Origin: Elusimicrobiota bacterium
Lineage (GTDB): Bacteria > Elusimicrobiota > Elusimicrobia > Elusimicrobiales > UBA9959
Length of the DNA: 40,880 nucleotides
Direction: 5' to 3'
Assembly (NCBI GenBank): GCA_016208085.1
Contig: JACQYT010000119.1
Location: forward strand, 1-40,880
The position numbers and the translations under genes were made by a program. How positions within the stretch are numbered: position 1 is the stretch's first letter; each line of letters begins with the position of its first letter. This document shows, one piece after another, positions 7,898 through 15,818 of this stretch. The notes beneath the pieces are model-generated. The model did no database searches. It was not told the origin of the DNA and worked only from the letters and a program-made list of their open reading frames with translations.

Positions 7898-8035
7898 ATG
7901 GCAAAAATGCCTGTCATGGAAAAGTTGAAGGTGGCAGCGGCTTTGCAAAGGCTGGATTATTCGGTAAAACCGGCGAAATGGAAGAAGCGGATGATGTGGA
8001 GCCTGGGGGCAGGCCTTGAAACCTGGCGTTTTTAG
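7898..8035 (+). CDS. 45-aa basic small ORF upstream of nucleotidyltransferase
   Basis: The ATG follows GGGAAGGAT at a usable distance. The product is short, rich in Lys/Arg/Trp/Met (PAKWKKRMMW) and without a recognisable family. The stop is eight bases before the next start, and that gene's AGGGAAG site overlaps the stop. It may be a real small gene of the nucleotidyltransferase cassette or a remnant. Confidence 0.35.
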   Translation: MAKMPVMEKLKVAAALQRLDYSVKPAKWKKRMMWSLGAGLETWRF

Positions 8036-8043
8036 GGAAGATT

Positions 8044-8571
8044 ATGTTTTATGAAAATGTTTTCAGAAAATTGAGCGAAGAAAAAGTGCGGTATCTGATA
8101 ATCGGGGGGATTGCGGTGAATCTCTATGGTTTTTCCAGGGTTACGGGTGATTTGGATATAATGCTTGACCTGGACGATATTAACAGCGTTCTTGGCTTTG
8201 TTAAGGCCGTTAAGGCGTTGGGTTTTAAGCCGAAGGTCCCTGTCCGGATTGATGATTTCGCCGATTCGTCAAAACGAAGGGAATGGATAGAGGGGAAAAA
8301 CATGAAAGTGTTCTCGGTATATAACCCCTCCAACGAAATTGAGCATGTGGATGTTATGGCGGAAAATTTTATTGATTTTGCCGGCGCCTATCGGGTAAAA
8401 GAAGTTATTGCGGCCGGCGTCCTTAAACTGCCTGTTATATCACTTGATGGCTTGATAAAACTCAAAGGAATTGCGGGCAGAAAGCGGGACGAGATAGATA
8501 TTGCCGCGCTAAAAGAAATAAAGGCTATCAGGAATGAAAAAAACAAGAAGCAAAAAGAACGACCTGTATAA
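8044..8571 (+). CDS. AbiEii/DUF6036-like nucleotidyltransferase
   Basis: This 175-aa protein has the nucleotidyltransferase-fold active-site pattern near its start: GG (21-22) followed by GFSRVTGDLDIML, with D36 and D38 as likely metal ligands. The C-terminal LDGLIKLKGIAGRKRDEIDI is the K...R..D..D element typical of AbiEii-like and DUF6036 proteins. Members of this superfamily transfer nucleotides to tRNA or protein and often serve as toxins or as antitoxin enzymes. ATG 8044 has AGGGAAG five bases upstream. A small ORF overlaps its 3' end by 38 bases, which suggests translational coupling. Confidence 0.85.
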   Translation: MFYENVFRKLSEEKVRYLIIGGIAVNLYGFSRVTGDLDIMLDLDDINSVLGFVKAVKALGFKPKVPVRIDDFADSSKRREWIEGKNMKVFSVYNPSNEIEHVDVMAENFIDFAGAYRVKEVIAAGVLKLPVISLDGLIKLKGIAGRKRDEIDIAALKEIKAIRNEKNKKQKERPV

Positions 8572-8713
8572 TTCGGCGGACATAAAAGCGTACATGGCCA
8601 TGCCTGCAAGTGATAAGCTCAATTGGTTGCGGGATACAGCCGGTTTTTTACAAAAAATAACGCCGGTCGGCAGCAAGAAGATCTGGGAAAAACTGAAAAA
8701 CAAAGGTTTTTAA
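8534..8713 (+). CDS. 59-aa small partner of the nucleotidyltransferase
   Basis: The ATG lies inside the end of the nucleotidyltransferase gene, with TCAGGA just upstream. The product is basic at its N-terminus and helical at its C-terminus, with KLNWLRDTAGFLQKI followed by KKIWEKLKNKGF. It resembles short acidic/aromatic helical partners that commonly sit beside nucleotidyltransferase toxin-like genes. The overlapping arrangement supports a two-gene cassette. Function is inferred from context. Confidence 0.6.
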   Translation: MKKTRSKKNDLYNSADIKAYMAMPASDKLNWLRDTAGFLQKITPVGSKKIWEKLKNKGF

Positions 8714-8748
8714 TTGGAAAAACGGTTGAAAATTTAGGAGGTAAAAAA

Positions 8749-9762
8749 GTGTTGACTAAACAAAAAAAGGCATTACCTATATATAGTTTAATTCTTGGTT
8801 TGATTCTCTCGGCTGTTTGTGGTCTGCCCTGCCCGGCAACCGGCCGGCACAATAATCCGGATTTTTTTAAAGACGGAGAACATTTGTTGCCAATGGCGCT
8901 CGGGTACCTGGAGAATCAGAACCCCCCCATAGAAATTCCCACAGCTCAACCAATTGCGGCAATCAAACAGCGCTCCGCTCTTGATTCTGTCGGGACGGAG
9001 GCAAGGATTGTCGGAAATCCCAGTGAGGTGTCTCCTGGAGAATATGAGGGCGTGGTATTTCTGCAATTCCGCAATTACACGGAAGACGGCAAATCAAAAC
9101 TTTGTACAGGAACTCTGATCTCACCCGGAACAGTCCTGACAGCCGGTCACTGCCTATGGAATCTTGCTTCTCCGTATTCAAAGAAGGATTACACGAAATA
9201 CCCCCAAGAGATTGTTACATGGGCAGGGGTTGTAATAGGTTATGATTTAAATCCCAATGACCCGCGATCCGGCAGAATCATTTCTACCGGCGCGGTGGCG
9301 GCAATTTGGCATCCACGATGGCAGGGTGGAGAGCCGGCAGACGCGGTTGACATGGGTGTGATTTTGCTTGCCCCAGGGCAAACCAATGGCATTAAATCTT
9401 ACGGGTTAAACCGGATACCGCCCGAGATTGGGCAGGAAGGAATCATTGTAGGCTACGGAAAGACAAATACGGGGAATAAGGGCATAATAAAAAATATGGG
9501 GACAACTAAAATACGAAGCCGAAGCGATCGTATTGTCGGCATAGGCGGCCAGTCCAGCATCTGCTCAGGAGATTCCGGAGGTCCTTTGTTTATGCACCTT
9601 GACGGGAGTTTGAAGGTAGCCGGGGTTGCCTCCAGAACTACATGGGATTGTAACCCTCGCTCTGGTTCCACGACGCGGGTGGATACAATGGTTTCCTGGA
9701 TTGATTCTGCGCTTGGAGAGTGGGAAAAGGAGTTCTTCCCGCAAATAGCTGAAAAAAATTGA
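8749..9762 (+). CDS. Secreted trypsin-like serine protease (S1 family)
   Basis: GTG 8749 is the best start: AGGAGG lies six bases upstream and a signal peptide follows directly (hydrophobic core about residues 9-26). The 337-aa protein has the full chymotrypsin-type triad: H134 in TAGHC, D201 in DAVDMGVILL and S276 in SGDSGGPL. Cysteines near the His and Ser could form the usual disulfides. The N-terminal stretch of about 80 residues before the protease domain may be a propeptide. It is therefore an exported endopeptidase, working in the periplasm or outside. It lies 35 bases after the nucleotidyltransferase cassette but is probably independent in function. Confidence 0.92.
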   Translation: MLTKQKKALPIYSLILGLILSAVCGLPCPATGRHNNPDFFKDGEHLLPMALGYLENQNPPIEIPTAQPIAAIKQRSALDSVGTEARIVGNPSEVSPGEYEGVVFLQFRNYTEDGKSKLCTGTLISPGTVLTAGHCLWNLASPYSKKDYTKYPQEIVTWAGVVIGYDLNPNDPRSGRIISTGAVAAIWHPRWQGGEPADAVDMGVILLAPGQTNGIKSYGLNRIPPEIGQEGIIVGYGKTNTGNKGIIKNMGTTKIRSRSDRIVGIGGQSSICSGDSGGPLFMHLDGSLKVAGVASRTTWDCNPRSGSTTRVDTMVSWIDSALGEWEKEFFPQIAEKN

Positions 9763-9799
9763 GGCGGTTTCTCAGAGACACCCAGTAACGAAAGTAACA

Positions 9800-9926
9800 T
9801 TGATTCATTCGTAAAAAGTTCATTTTGTTTAGAAATTGTAGCGGGCGACGTGAGTCGCCTATTGAGCGGACTTACGTCCGCCGCTACAGTTTTGGACCAA
9901 AAAACGACTTTTTACGGGAGAATCAA
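9800..9926. mobile_element. 127-bp MITE-like element, copy 1 (with REPIN core)
   Basis: The ends are inverted repeats of about 20 bp. TTGATTCATTCGTAAAAAGT on the left matches the complement of the right end, ACTTTTTACGGGAGAATCAA, with few differences. The core 9837-9888 is bounded by TGTAGCGG and CCGCTACA and holds two hairpins, GGCGAC/GTCGCC and GCGGAC/GTCCGC. A second element of exactly the same length is at 39578-39704. No protein is encoded. This accounts for most of the 9763-9996 gap. Confidence 0.82.
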
Positions 9927-9996
9927 CATTGACAAACCCTACTGGTATTACATAGACTCATGCATATAGAAGGCTGCGAGGGACTTGGAAGAGGGG

Positions 9997-11475
9997 ATGC
10001 CGAACCTGAAATATATCATTCCAACCATAACAGCGTTCATGCTGATGCAGAACGCTCATTGCGCTTATGTCGCTTCGTATAAGGGCGGGGTGGAGTATAA
10101 AAAAGCCTCATCCTACGAATGGAAGCGGCTTGAAGCCGCCGCCGCTCAGCAACTCGCCGGCGGAGACGAAGTGCGGACCAAATCCGCTTCCACTGCTGAA
10201 ATAATGCTGGATGCCGGCTCCATGATACGGCTGGGCCCCGCGTCGGCTTTCAAGCTCTCGGACGAGAACAGCGGGACTGCCTCGCTGGAACTCTATGTCG
10301 GCAGGCTGCGGGCCTGGGTGAAGAAATTTGCCGCCAAATTGGAAGTAAGGACGCCTACGGCGGTCTGCTCCGTGCGGGGCACGGAGTTTTCCCTGGAAGT
10401 GGACCCGCAGACCTCCCATACGCGGGTGGACCTTTTCCGCGGGACGCTCGCGGTCAGGGACAACCTGGGAAACGAGCTGCTGCTTCAGGAAGGCCGCAGG
10501 ATTTCCGTCACCCCTGAAGGGCTTGGCGTGCCGCAGCAGATCTCGAAGGCGCTGGAAAACGAGCGCCGGGCCGGCATGGAGACGCTGACGAAGGAAGTGG
10601 GGCTGGCGATGTCCAAAGAGGCGGTTTTGGGCGCCGCGGCTTCGGAGATAAAGCTGGCCGAGTACCAGCAGGGGAAATCGCTGATTGACGTTTTCGGCAA
10701 CCGCGTACAGCTTGAAGAGTATGTGATGAGGCCGGCGGCCGACCAGTTCAAGCTGGTCGTCCTCAATAAGCGGGAAAGTCGGCTGGATTACTTTTTCTAC
10801 AAGGGCACGTTCAACGCAGCGCTGCCCGCGGACCTGAGCCTGGCCCTCAAGACGCTGGGCGGCGCGCCGCAATCCCCTTCATGGTGGCTGACCGCGTACC
10901 AGACCGGAAGGTCCAATACCATAGACACAGTGGAGGAAAACGCCTCGGGAGGCCATACCGTGGACGTCAACGGCAACCTTGACACATCCGACGACGTCGC
11001 CTCCTGGTTTGATTCCGCCACGGACCTATATGTGCCGGTGACCGGGGCATTTTATAAAACCCTCTTTGACTACTATTCCATAAAGTACAACGGGACCCAG
11101 ACCTATGCCTGGGTGCCCAACGCGCCCGGGGTGCAGAGCTATCTCAGCTCGGACGTCACCACCTCCATTTACGGCGGCAACGCCAACTACGCCATTGACT
11201 CAAGCTTCCCGGACGGGACATTCCTGCACAACCGGATACTTGAAACATACGGCACGGGGGATGATTTCACGCAGTACGACAATTACATTATCGACAATGA
11301 CGGCAAGCCGGCGAGCGTTACGGACTTCGCCGGCGTAACCAGCGGGCCGCAGTATAAGGAAGCCCTGCTGAAGTGGAACTTCCAGCAGGTTATCGCTTCA
11401 AGCTTCTTCGGCGGCCGCAAGATAGACCTGGTTGTGGAGCCGAAAATACTGATCCAGTCGGGGCTGGTGCAATGA
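9997..11475 (+). CDS. Exported FecR-domain protein
   Basis: ATG 9997 gives a signal peptide (hydrophobic core about residues 7-20, probable cleavage near NAHC-A); a TTG 12 bases upstream is the alternative. Residues about 35-165 form a FecR-type domain: GGDEVRTKSASTAEIMLDAG, a LELYVGRLRAWVKK strand, then TPTAVCSVRGTEFSLEVD and a LFRGTLAVRD segment. The remaining 320 residues are unfamiliar and rich in Tyr, Asp and Gly. FecR domains in such stand-alone secreted proteins are thought to bind or anchor in the envelope rather than to regulate sigma factors. The next gene, an outer-membrane barrel protein, starts about 100 bases on, so the two may work together. Confidence 0.85.
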   Translation: MPNLKYIIPTITAFMLMQNAHCAYVASYKGGVEYKKASSYEWKRLEAAAAQQLAGGDEVRTKSASTAEIMLDAGSMIRLGPASAFKLSDENSGTASLELYVGRLRAWVKKFAAKLEVRTPTAVCSVRGTEFSLEVDPQTSHTRVDLFRGTLAVRDNLGNELLLQEGRRISVTPEGLGVPQQISKALENERRAGMETLTKEVGLAMSKEAVLGAAASEIKLAEYQQGKSLIDVFGNRVQLEEYVMRPAADQFKLVVLNKRESRLDYFFYKGTFNAALPADLSLALKTLGGAPQSPSWWLTAYQTGRSNTIDTVEENASGGHTVDVNGNLDTSDDVASWFDSATDLYVPVTGAFYKTLFDYYSIKYNGTQTYAWVPNAPGVQSYLSSDVTTSIYGGNANYAIDSSFPDGTFLHNRILETYGTGDDFTQYDNYIIDNDGKPASVTDFAGVTSGPQYKEALLKWNFQQVIASSFFGGRKIDLVVEPKILIQSGLVQ

Positions 11476-11480
11476 AAACG

Positions 11481-11513
11481 GCAGTTGATAAGTGACAACA
11501 GCAGTTGATAAGT
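11481..11513. repeat. Short direct repeat between fecR-like and barrel genes
   Basis: GCAGTTGATAAGT occurs at 11481-11493 and again at 11501-11513, followed by further GACAAG/AACAGCAG-like degenerate units up to about 11540. Confidence 0.6.
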
Positions 11514-11579
11514 TGACAAGTGGGAACAGCAGATGTTGATAGGATATTGGGGATGACAGTGCTAGGCAGAGATTACGTG

Positions 11580-13835
11580 ATGAAGAAAGATTACAGTGAT
11601 AAAAAAGGGATTATAGCTATAAAACTATTTATCTTATTCGCTTTCCCATTCGCGTTATTCGCTATGGCGGCGCCGGCTTTCGGGGCGACGGCCGAGTGGA
11701 CGGGAAAAGGCAGGACCGACAAGGCCTCGGACGGCAGGAACTGGCGCCGAGGCTTGGCGCCCGGGAAAAATGACCGCGTCCTGTTCGACGCTTTCTCATC
11801 CAAAGACTGCTCCTGGGACCTCAACATCACGCTCTCTTCCGTCCTGATGACGGCCAGGTATAAAGGAAGCGTAAGGCTCAAAACCTCCGGGCTTAAGGTG
11901 GCCGGCAACGTGGATATTAAAGGGGGAATGCTGAACCTCCGGAAAGGGTCCCTCATCGTGGGCCGCCGGATATATGTGGGATCCAGCGGCACCCTTGAGC
12001 TTGCCGACGGCGCGCTGAGCGTTGGTCCGATGGGTGTTCTGGTGGATAACGGAGGAACGCTTTTGTCAATGGGCCGTTCTAAGGCCAAAATCATGTCCGC
12101 GAAGCCTGGTAAGTATTATAAGTTTATTGTCGGGCAGGGCAATGTGCTCCTGTCCAATCCCGCCGGAACGGAGGTGGGCGGCTCCCAGGGGATAATCCTA
12201 TATTCCAAGGCGAAGGTCAATCAGGCGGATTTCGTAAATGTGAAACAACTCAAGCCGGGCACGGCCGCCGTAAGGGTGTTCGTGGCAAAGGGACAGAAAA
12301 ATGGACAAAAACTAGCGTTCAAGGGCTGGACTTTTGATAAGACGGTGAAAAAGAAGGGAACGCGGTATGCCGAGTTCAAAGAGCCGGAACCGGCAGCCCT
12401 GGCACTGGATGCCCGCACCCCCGAGGACGCCATAGAAGAGCCGAAAGCTGAATCCGAACCGGCAACCTTCGTGGCGGCGAGCGCCCAGCCGGCGCTGTCG
12501 GATAAATCCGACCGCTACAAAGATGTAGCGGCGCCGTTTACGGCGCTTACGCCCGTGCCGCTTGCCGAAGCCACGGCGGCCGTGGAGCCTGAAGAGACTC
12601 CTTTTGCGGGCCTGGAGGAATATGAAGATGCCATAGCGCGGGCGAATTTCCAGCCTTACCTGGCGGTCCAATTCAACAGGGGTCAGCATTTCTTCCAGCG
12701 GGAGCAGGGGAATCTTTCCGGCAACCTGAACGTGCTGGCTTCCATGGCGATAAAACATGAAAAACTGGGGCCGAAATTGACGCTCGTTCCAGTGGTTTCG
12801 TCGCAGTACCAGGGAACAAAGCAGGTGACCGATCTCGTAGGGGGAGGCACGCTCTTTCAGGAAAGGATGGCGCATTCTTTGGCCCTTCGCGGGATCTACC
12901 AGCTTTCCCCTAAATGGAAGCTTAAGCCCGCCGTCGGCTACAAGTGGGAGTTCCTTAAAGAAACCCGGGACGAATCCTGGGGGAACGGCCTTTTTGACTA
13001 CCGCCGTCCCAGTTTCTCGCTTGAAGGGGAATACGCCTATAGGGACCCGTTCACCTTCTCCATCGGCTATGATTTCTACCATATCGGGTTCATGAACTAC
13101 TCTTCCCTTGAATCCATTATAAAGGATTCCCAGGGAAACGCTATGGCCAGGGAATTGGCCGGGAGATCGGTCCTTGACTCTTACAATCACTCCCTTACTT
13201 TCGGCGGGACGGCGCAGGGGCCGTGGCGGAGCTACGCCGAGGGGAACCTGGTGACAACCCTGCGCCTCTTTCCGGAGCAGCATGTGGTGTCCGGGACGGG
13301 GGATTATAAAAATTCCACCCGCAGGGACCTGTCCAATCAGCTTTCAGCAGCCTTGAAAATCCCGCGCGAGATTTGGGGAAGCTGGAAAGCCGTCGGCGGG
13401 GCCCGGCTGGCGGCCGGCTTCAATATCTCCAACCAGAACAGCTATGACGCCCAGAGGTTCAAATACCTCAAAAACTATTATGATTCAACCTCTATAAGGG
13501 CGGGGGTGGATCTCAATCTCTACCGCAAAATGCCCGCCGGACGATCGGGCGGAACGGAAGAGCGTCCGCTGGAATTCAGTCTCTCGGCCACGCTGGGCAG
13601 GATAAGTTACGGCGGGCGGTTGGCCCAGGCCGCGTCCGGGCTATACCGGGGCGCCAGGATATATCAGAACGAGGCCGTCCTCGGCGTCGGCGTAAGCTAT
13701 CCCATCGCCCCGCATTTCACGTGGACTTCGCAGTTCGGCTACGGCCGCCAGACCTCAAACCAGGATTTTGAGCGGCTTTATAAATACAACTTCACAACGA
13801 CGAACTACAGGATCGGGTTCAGTTATGAATATTAA
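11580..13835 (+). CDS. Outer-membrane beta-barrel protein with N-terminal beta-solenoid domain
   Basis: ATG 11580 is preferred because it starts a clean signal peptide (KLFILFAFPFALFAMAAP, cleavage after AFG); the frame is open 60 bases further upstream. The 751-aa product has three parts. Residues about 35-260 are short beta-strand repeats of polymorphic-outer-membrane or solenoid type (VDIKGGMLNLRKGSLIVG). Residues about 265-350 are an Ala/Pro/Glu linker. Residues about 355-751 show amphipathic strands ending in an aromatic residue (FSYEY), the usual signature of an outer-membrane barrel. Function is unknown; a surface or passenger-type role is likely. Part of the linker is encoded by a palindromic repeat. 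Confidence 0.78.
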   Translation: MKKDYSDKKGIIAIKLFILFAFPFALFAMAAPAFGATAEWTGKGRTDKASDGRNWRRGLAPGKNDRVLFDAFSSKDCSWDLNITLSSVLMTARYKGSVRLKTSGLKVAGNVDIKGGMLNLRKGSLIVGRRIYVGSSGTLELADGALSVGPMGVLVDNGGTLLSMGRSKAKIMSAKPGKYYKFIVGQGNVLLSNPAGTEVGGSQGIILYSKAKVNQADFVNVKQLKPGTAAVRVFVAKGQKNGQKLAFKGWTFDKTVKKKGTRYAEFKEPEPAALALDARTPEDAIEEPKAESEPATFVAASAQPALSDKSDRYKDVAAPFTALTPVPLAEATAAVEPEETPFAGLEEYEDAIARANFQPYLAVQFNRGQHFFQREQGNLSGNLNVLASMAIKHEKLGPKLTLVPVVSSQYQGTKQVTDLVGGGTLFQERMAHSLALRGIYQLSPKWKLKPAVGYKWEFLKETRDESWGNGLFDYRRPSFSLEGEYAYRDPFTFSIGYDFYHIGFMNYSSLESIIKDSQGNAMARELAGRSVLDSYNHSLTFGGTAQGPWRSYAEGNLVTTLRLFPEQHVVSGTGDYKNSTRRDLSNQLSAALKIPREIWGSWKAVGGARLAAGFNISNQNSYDAQRFKYLKNYYDSTSIRAGVDLNLYRKMPAGRSGGTEERPLEFSLSATLGRISYGGRLAQAASGLYRGARIYQNEAVLGVGVSYPIAPHFTWTSQFGYGRQTSNQDFERLYKYNFTTTNYRIGFSYEY
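12512..12547. repeat. REP-like palindromes inside a coding sequence
   Basis: CCGCTACA (12512-12519) and TGTAGCGG (12524-12531) face each other across four bases, and the second runs into a GGCGCCG-TTTA-CGGCGC hairpin. These are the same end motifs as the intergenic REPIN-like elements, here translated in frame within the barrel protein's linker. Confidence 0.6.
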
Positions 13836-13907
13836 GGAATAACGGCTGCGGGGCTGCTGGACAATTGGACGGCGAGGCAGCTGGGCAGCCAGACAGCGGG
13901 ACAGCAT

Positions 13908-14276
13908 ATGGCGAGAATATTTTCTGGAAGGACTTTAAGCGCAAGAGACTGGCTTCGCCTTATAGTCAATCGCATTTCCCGGAAAATACAGCCGGAGAAG
14001 ATAATACTGTTCGGGTCCTACGCATATGGCAGACCGCGAAAACACAGCGATATCGACCTTTTCATCGTCTGGAACACCAGGGAAACCCGGCCCCTGCGTC
14101 ATCTGGCGGTATCGAAAGCTATTGGTCCGCGTTTTTACCCCATGGATATCGTGGTTAGGACACCGCTGGAATTGGCCGAGAGAAAGGATTGGTTGGATCC
14201 ATTCACCCATGAAATCATGACCAGGGGGATCGTGCTTTATGACCGCGCCCAAGGAAGAAGTCCGAGAGTGGATTAG
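13908..14276 (+). CDS. MNT-type minimal nucleotidyltransferase
   Basis: This 122-aa protein has the pol-beta-fold core motif FGSYAYGRPRKHSDIDLFIV, i.e. G36-S37 and the metal-binding D48/D50. It is the small size expected for MNT proteins of HEPN/MNT modules. In that family the MNT protein AMPylates or otherwise modifies its HEPN partner and thereby neutralises it. The stop lies 38 bases inside the next gene, so translation is likely coupled. The ribosome-binding site is weak (GCGGGACAGC). Confidence 0.88.
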   Translation: MARIFSGRTLSARDWLRLIVNRISRKIQPEKIILFGSYAYGRPRKHSDIDLFIVWNTRETRPLRHLAVSKAIGPRFYPMDIVVRTPLELAERKDWLDPFTHEIMTRGIVLYDRAQGRSPRVD

Positions 14277-14625
14277 AAAAGCGGAATTGGATTACGCCTC
14301 AGCGCTAATACTGGCTTCAGGCAGAAAAGCGTTTCATGAGATAGTTTGCTTTCATTGCCAGCAGGCAGCTGAAAAATATATGAAGGCTTATTTGCTCCTC
14401 AAGGGAGTGCGTTTCCCAAAGATTCATGACCTGGAAAGGCTGATTTATCTCTGTTCCCGCGAATCAAGGTCTTTTAAGCAGTTGGAAGACCCGGCAGGAA
14501 TCTTGTCGGTATACGCCGTGGATGTGCGCTACCCCGGGGTTGATGCCTCGGCTGCTGAGGCAGGGGAAGCCCTGAAAGCTGTGCGCACAATACGCCGTTT
14601 TGCGCGAAAGTATCTGGAGTTCTGA
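14239..14625 (+). CDS. HEPN-domain protein, partner of MNT
   Basis: This 128-aa all-helical protein carries the HEPN signature CFHCQQAAEKYMKAYLLL followed by FPKIHDLERL. HEPN proteins paired with MNT act as RNase-type toxins or RNA-binding partners. I do not see a clear R-x4-6-H catalytic motif, so ribonuclease activity is uncertain and it may belong to the non-catalytic group. It overlaps the MNT gene by 38 bases, a strong sign of a functional pair. Confidence 0.87.
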   Translation: MTAPKEEVREWIRKAELDYASALILASGRKAFHEIVCFHCQQAAEKYMKAYLLLKGVRFPKIHDLERLIYLCSRESRSFKQLEDPAGILSVYAVDVRYPGVDASAAEAGEALKAVRTIRRFARKYLEF

Positions 14626-14663
14626 TTCCAATTCGCATCATTCGCTATTTTAAGGAGACCGTT

Positions 14664-15800
14664 ATGAAACATTTATTCAGGAATTTAAAATCCGCCTTTT
14701 TCTGCCTCATTCTTACGGGGTATGGGTTAAGCTCCGCCCAGATCTCCCCGCCACAAAAAGTCAACTTCCAGGGAAGGCTTACGGACCTTTCAGACAATCC
14801 CTTGAACGGCTCCTTCGACCTTACCTTTTCCTTATATGATGCGGCGACTGCGGGGGCGGCTCTTTGGACAGAGACCCAGACCGGGGTTTCCGTCACAAAC
14901 GGCGCCGTGGAAGCGATCCTGGGCTCCGTGACACCCATTCCTTATTCGGTGACGGCATCGTCCGCAATATACCTCCAAATCCAGGTCGGTTCCGAGGTCT
15001 TAAGCCCGCGCCAGCCTTTCAATTCCGTCCTCTATTCAATGAACTCCTACCAGCTGGCCGGAAAGACCTACGACGCCTTCGTGGACACCTCCACGGCCCA
15101 AACGATAACCGGCATAAAGACCTTCAGCTCCGCCCTGACCGTAACCGGCAGCGCCTTCTCCGTGGGCGGTTCCACGCTTGTGGTAAAGGGAGGTAACGTC
15201 GGCATCGGGACGACGGCGCCCGGCCAAAATGCCACCGCGTCTTTTGGCCGGATACTGCATATTTACGACGCGATCCCCGGGGTCTATCCGGGCATTTTCA
15301 TCGAGGATAACGACACCACGCCGGGGGCGCGCTGGTTTGTGCACGCGCACGGCGACAGCCGGAACTCTTTCGCCGTCCGGGACGATGTCAATGCGTTTGA
15401 GCCCCTCTACATCGAGGGCAGCAACATCGGGCTGGGGACCGACGACGTCACCCCGTCGGCCCGGCTCCACGTCTCCTCGGAAAGTCCGACGGCGGCTTCA
15501 AACGTGCTCCTGGTCTCAAGCGGCCCCGCTTACGCGCCGCAACCCATGCTGGCGGTCAAAGGAAACGGCAACGTCGGCATCGGGACGACGAGCCCTGGGG
15601 CAAAATTACAGGTTGTGGGAACTGTGAATATTTCCACTGCCGCGACCTCGGCGATGAATCTCTGCCTGGTAGGCGCGGTTGACACCTTGCCGACAACTGG
15701 TTATTCCAAAGGCTGTCTCGCATTCCAAAGTACCGATAATACTTTATATGTGTCAACAGAAACAGTGGTGGCAGCATGGTCTTGGAAGCCTGTTTGGTAG
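14664..15800 (+). CDS. Secreted surface protein with NVGIGTT repeats
   Basis: ATG 14664 has TTAAGGAG seven bases upstream and starts a signal peptide (cleavage near SSA-Q). The 378-aa product begins with a beta-rich domain (KVNFQGRLTD...LTFSLYDAATAG). It then shows two copies of the NVGIGTT-[AS]-PG motif (about residues 174 and 302) and a related NIGLGTDDVTPSARLHV. These repeats are seen in tail-fibre-like and adhesin-like surface proteins of many uncultured bacteria. The C-terminus (TLYVSTETVVAAWSWKPVW) also resembles those proteins. No enzymatic motif is visible. Confidence 0.8.
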   Translation: MKHLFRNLKSAFFCLILTGYGLSSAQISPPQKVNFQGRLTDLSDNPLNGSFDLTFSLYDAATAGAALWTETQTGVSVTNGAVEAILGSVTPIPYSVTASSAIYLQIQVGSEVLSPRQPFNSVLYSMNSYQLAGKTYDAFVDTSTAQTITGIKTFSSALTVTGSAFSVGGSTLVVKGGNVGIGTTAPGQNATASFGRILHIYDAIPGVYPGIFIEDNDTTPGARWFVHAHGDSRNSFAVRDDVNAFEPLYIEGSNIGLGTDDVTPSARLHVSSESPTAASNVLLVSSGPAYAPQPMLAVKGNGNVGIGTTSPGAKLQVVGTVNISTAATSAMNLCLVGAVDTLPTTGYSKGCLAFQSTDNTLYVSTETVVAAWSWKPVW

Positions 15801-15818
15801 TTTAAGGAGATAAATTCT

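Noticed and set aside
9929-9957. TTGACA (9929-9934) as a promoter for the FecR-domain gene
   Set aside because: No acceptable -10 box lies at 16-18 bases; only ATAGAC is present.
12312-13283. A 323-codon minus-strand frame in the barrel-protein gene
   Set aside because: It mirrors the coding strand's codon pattern, has low-complexity basic stretches and no start signal.
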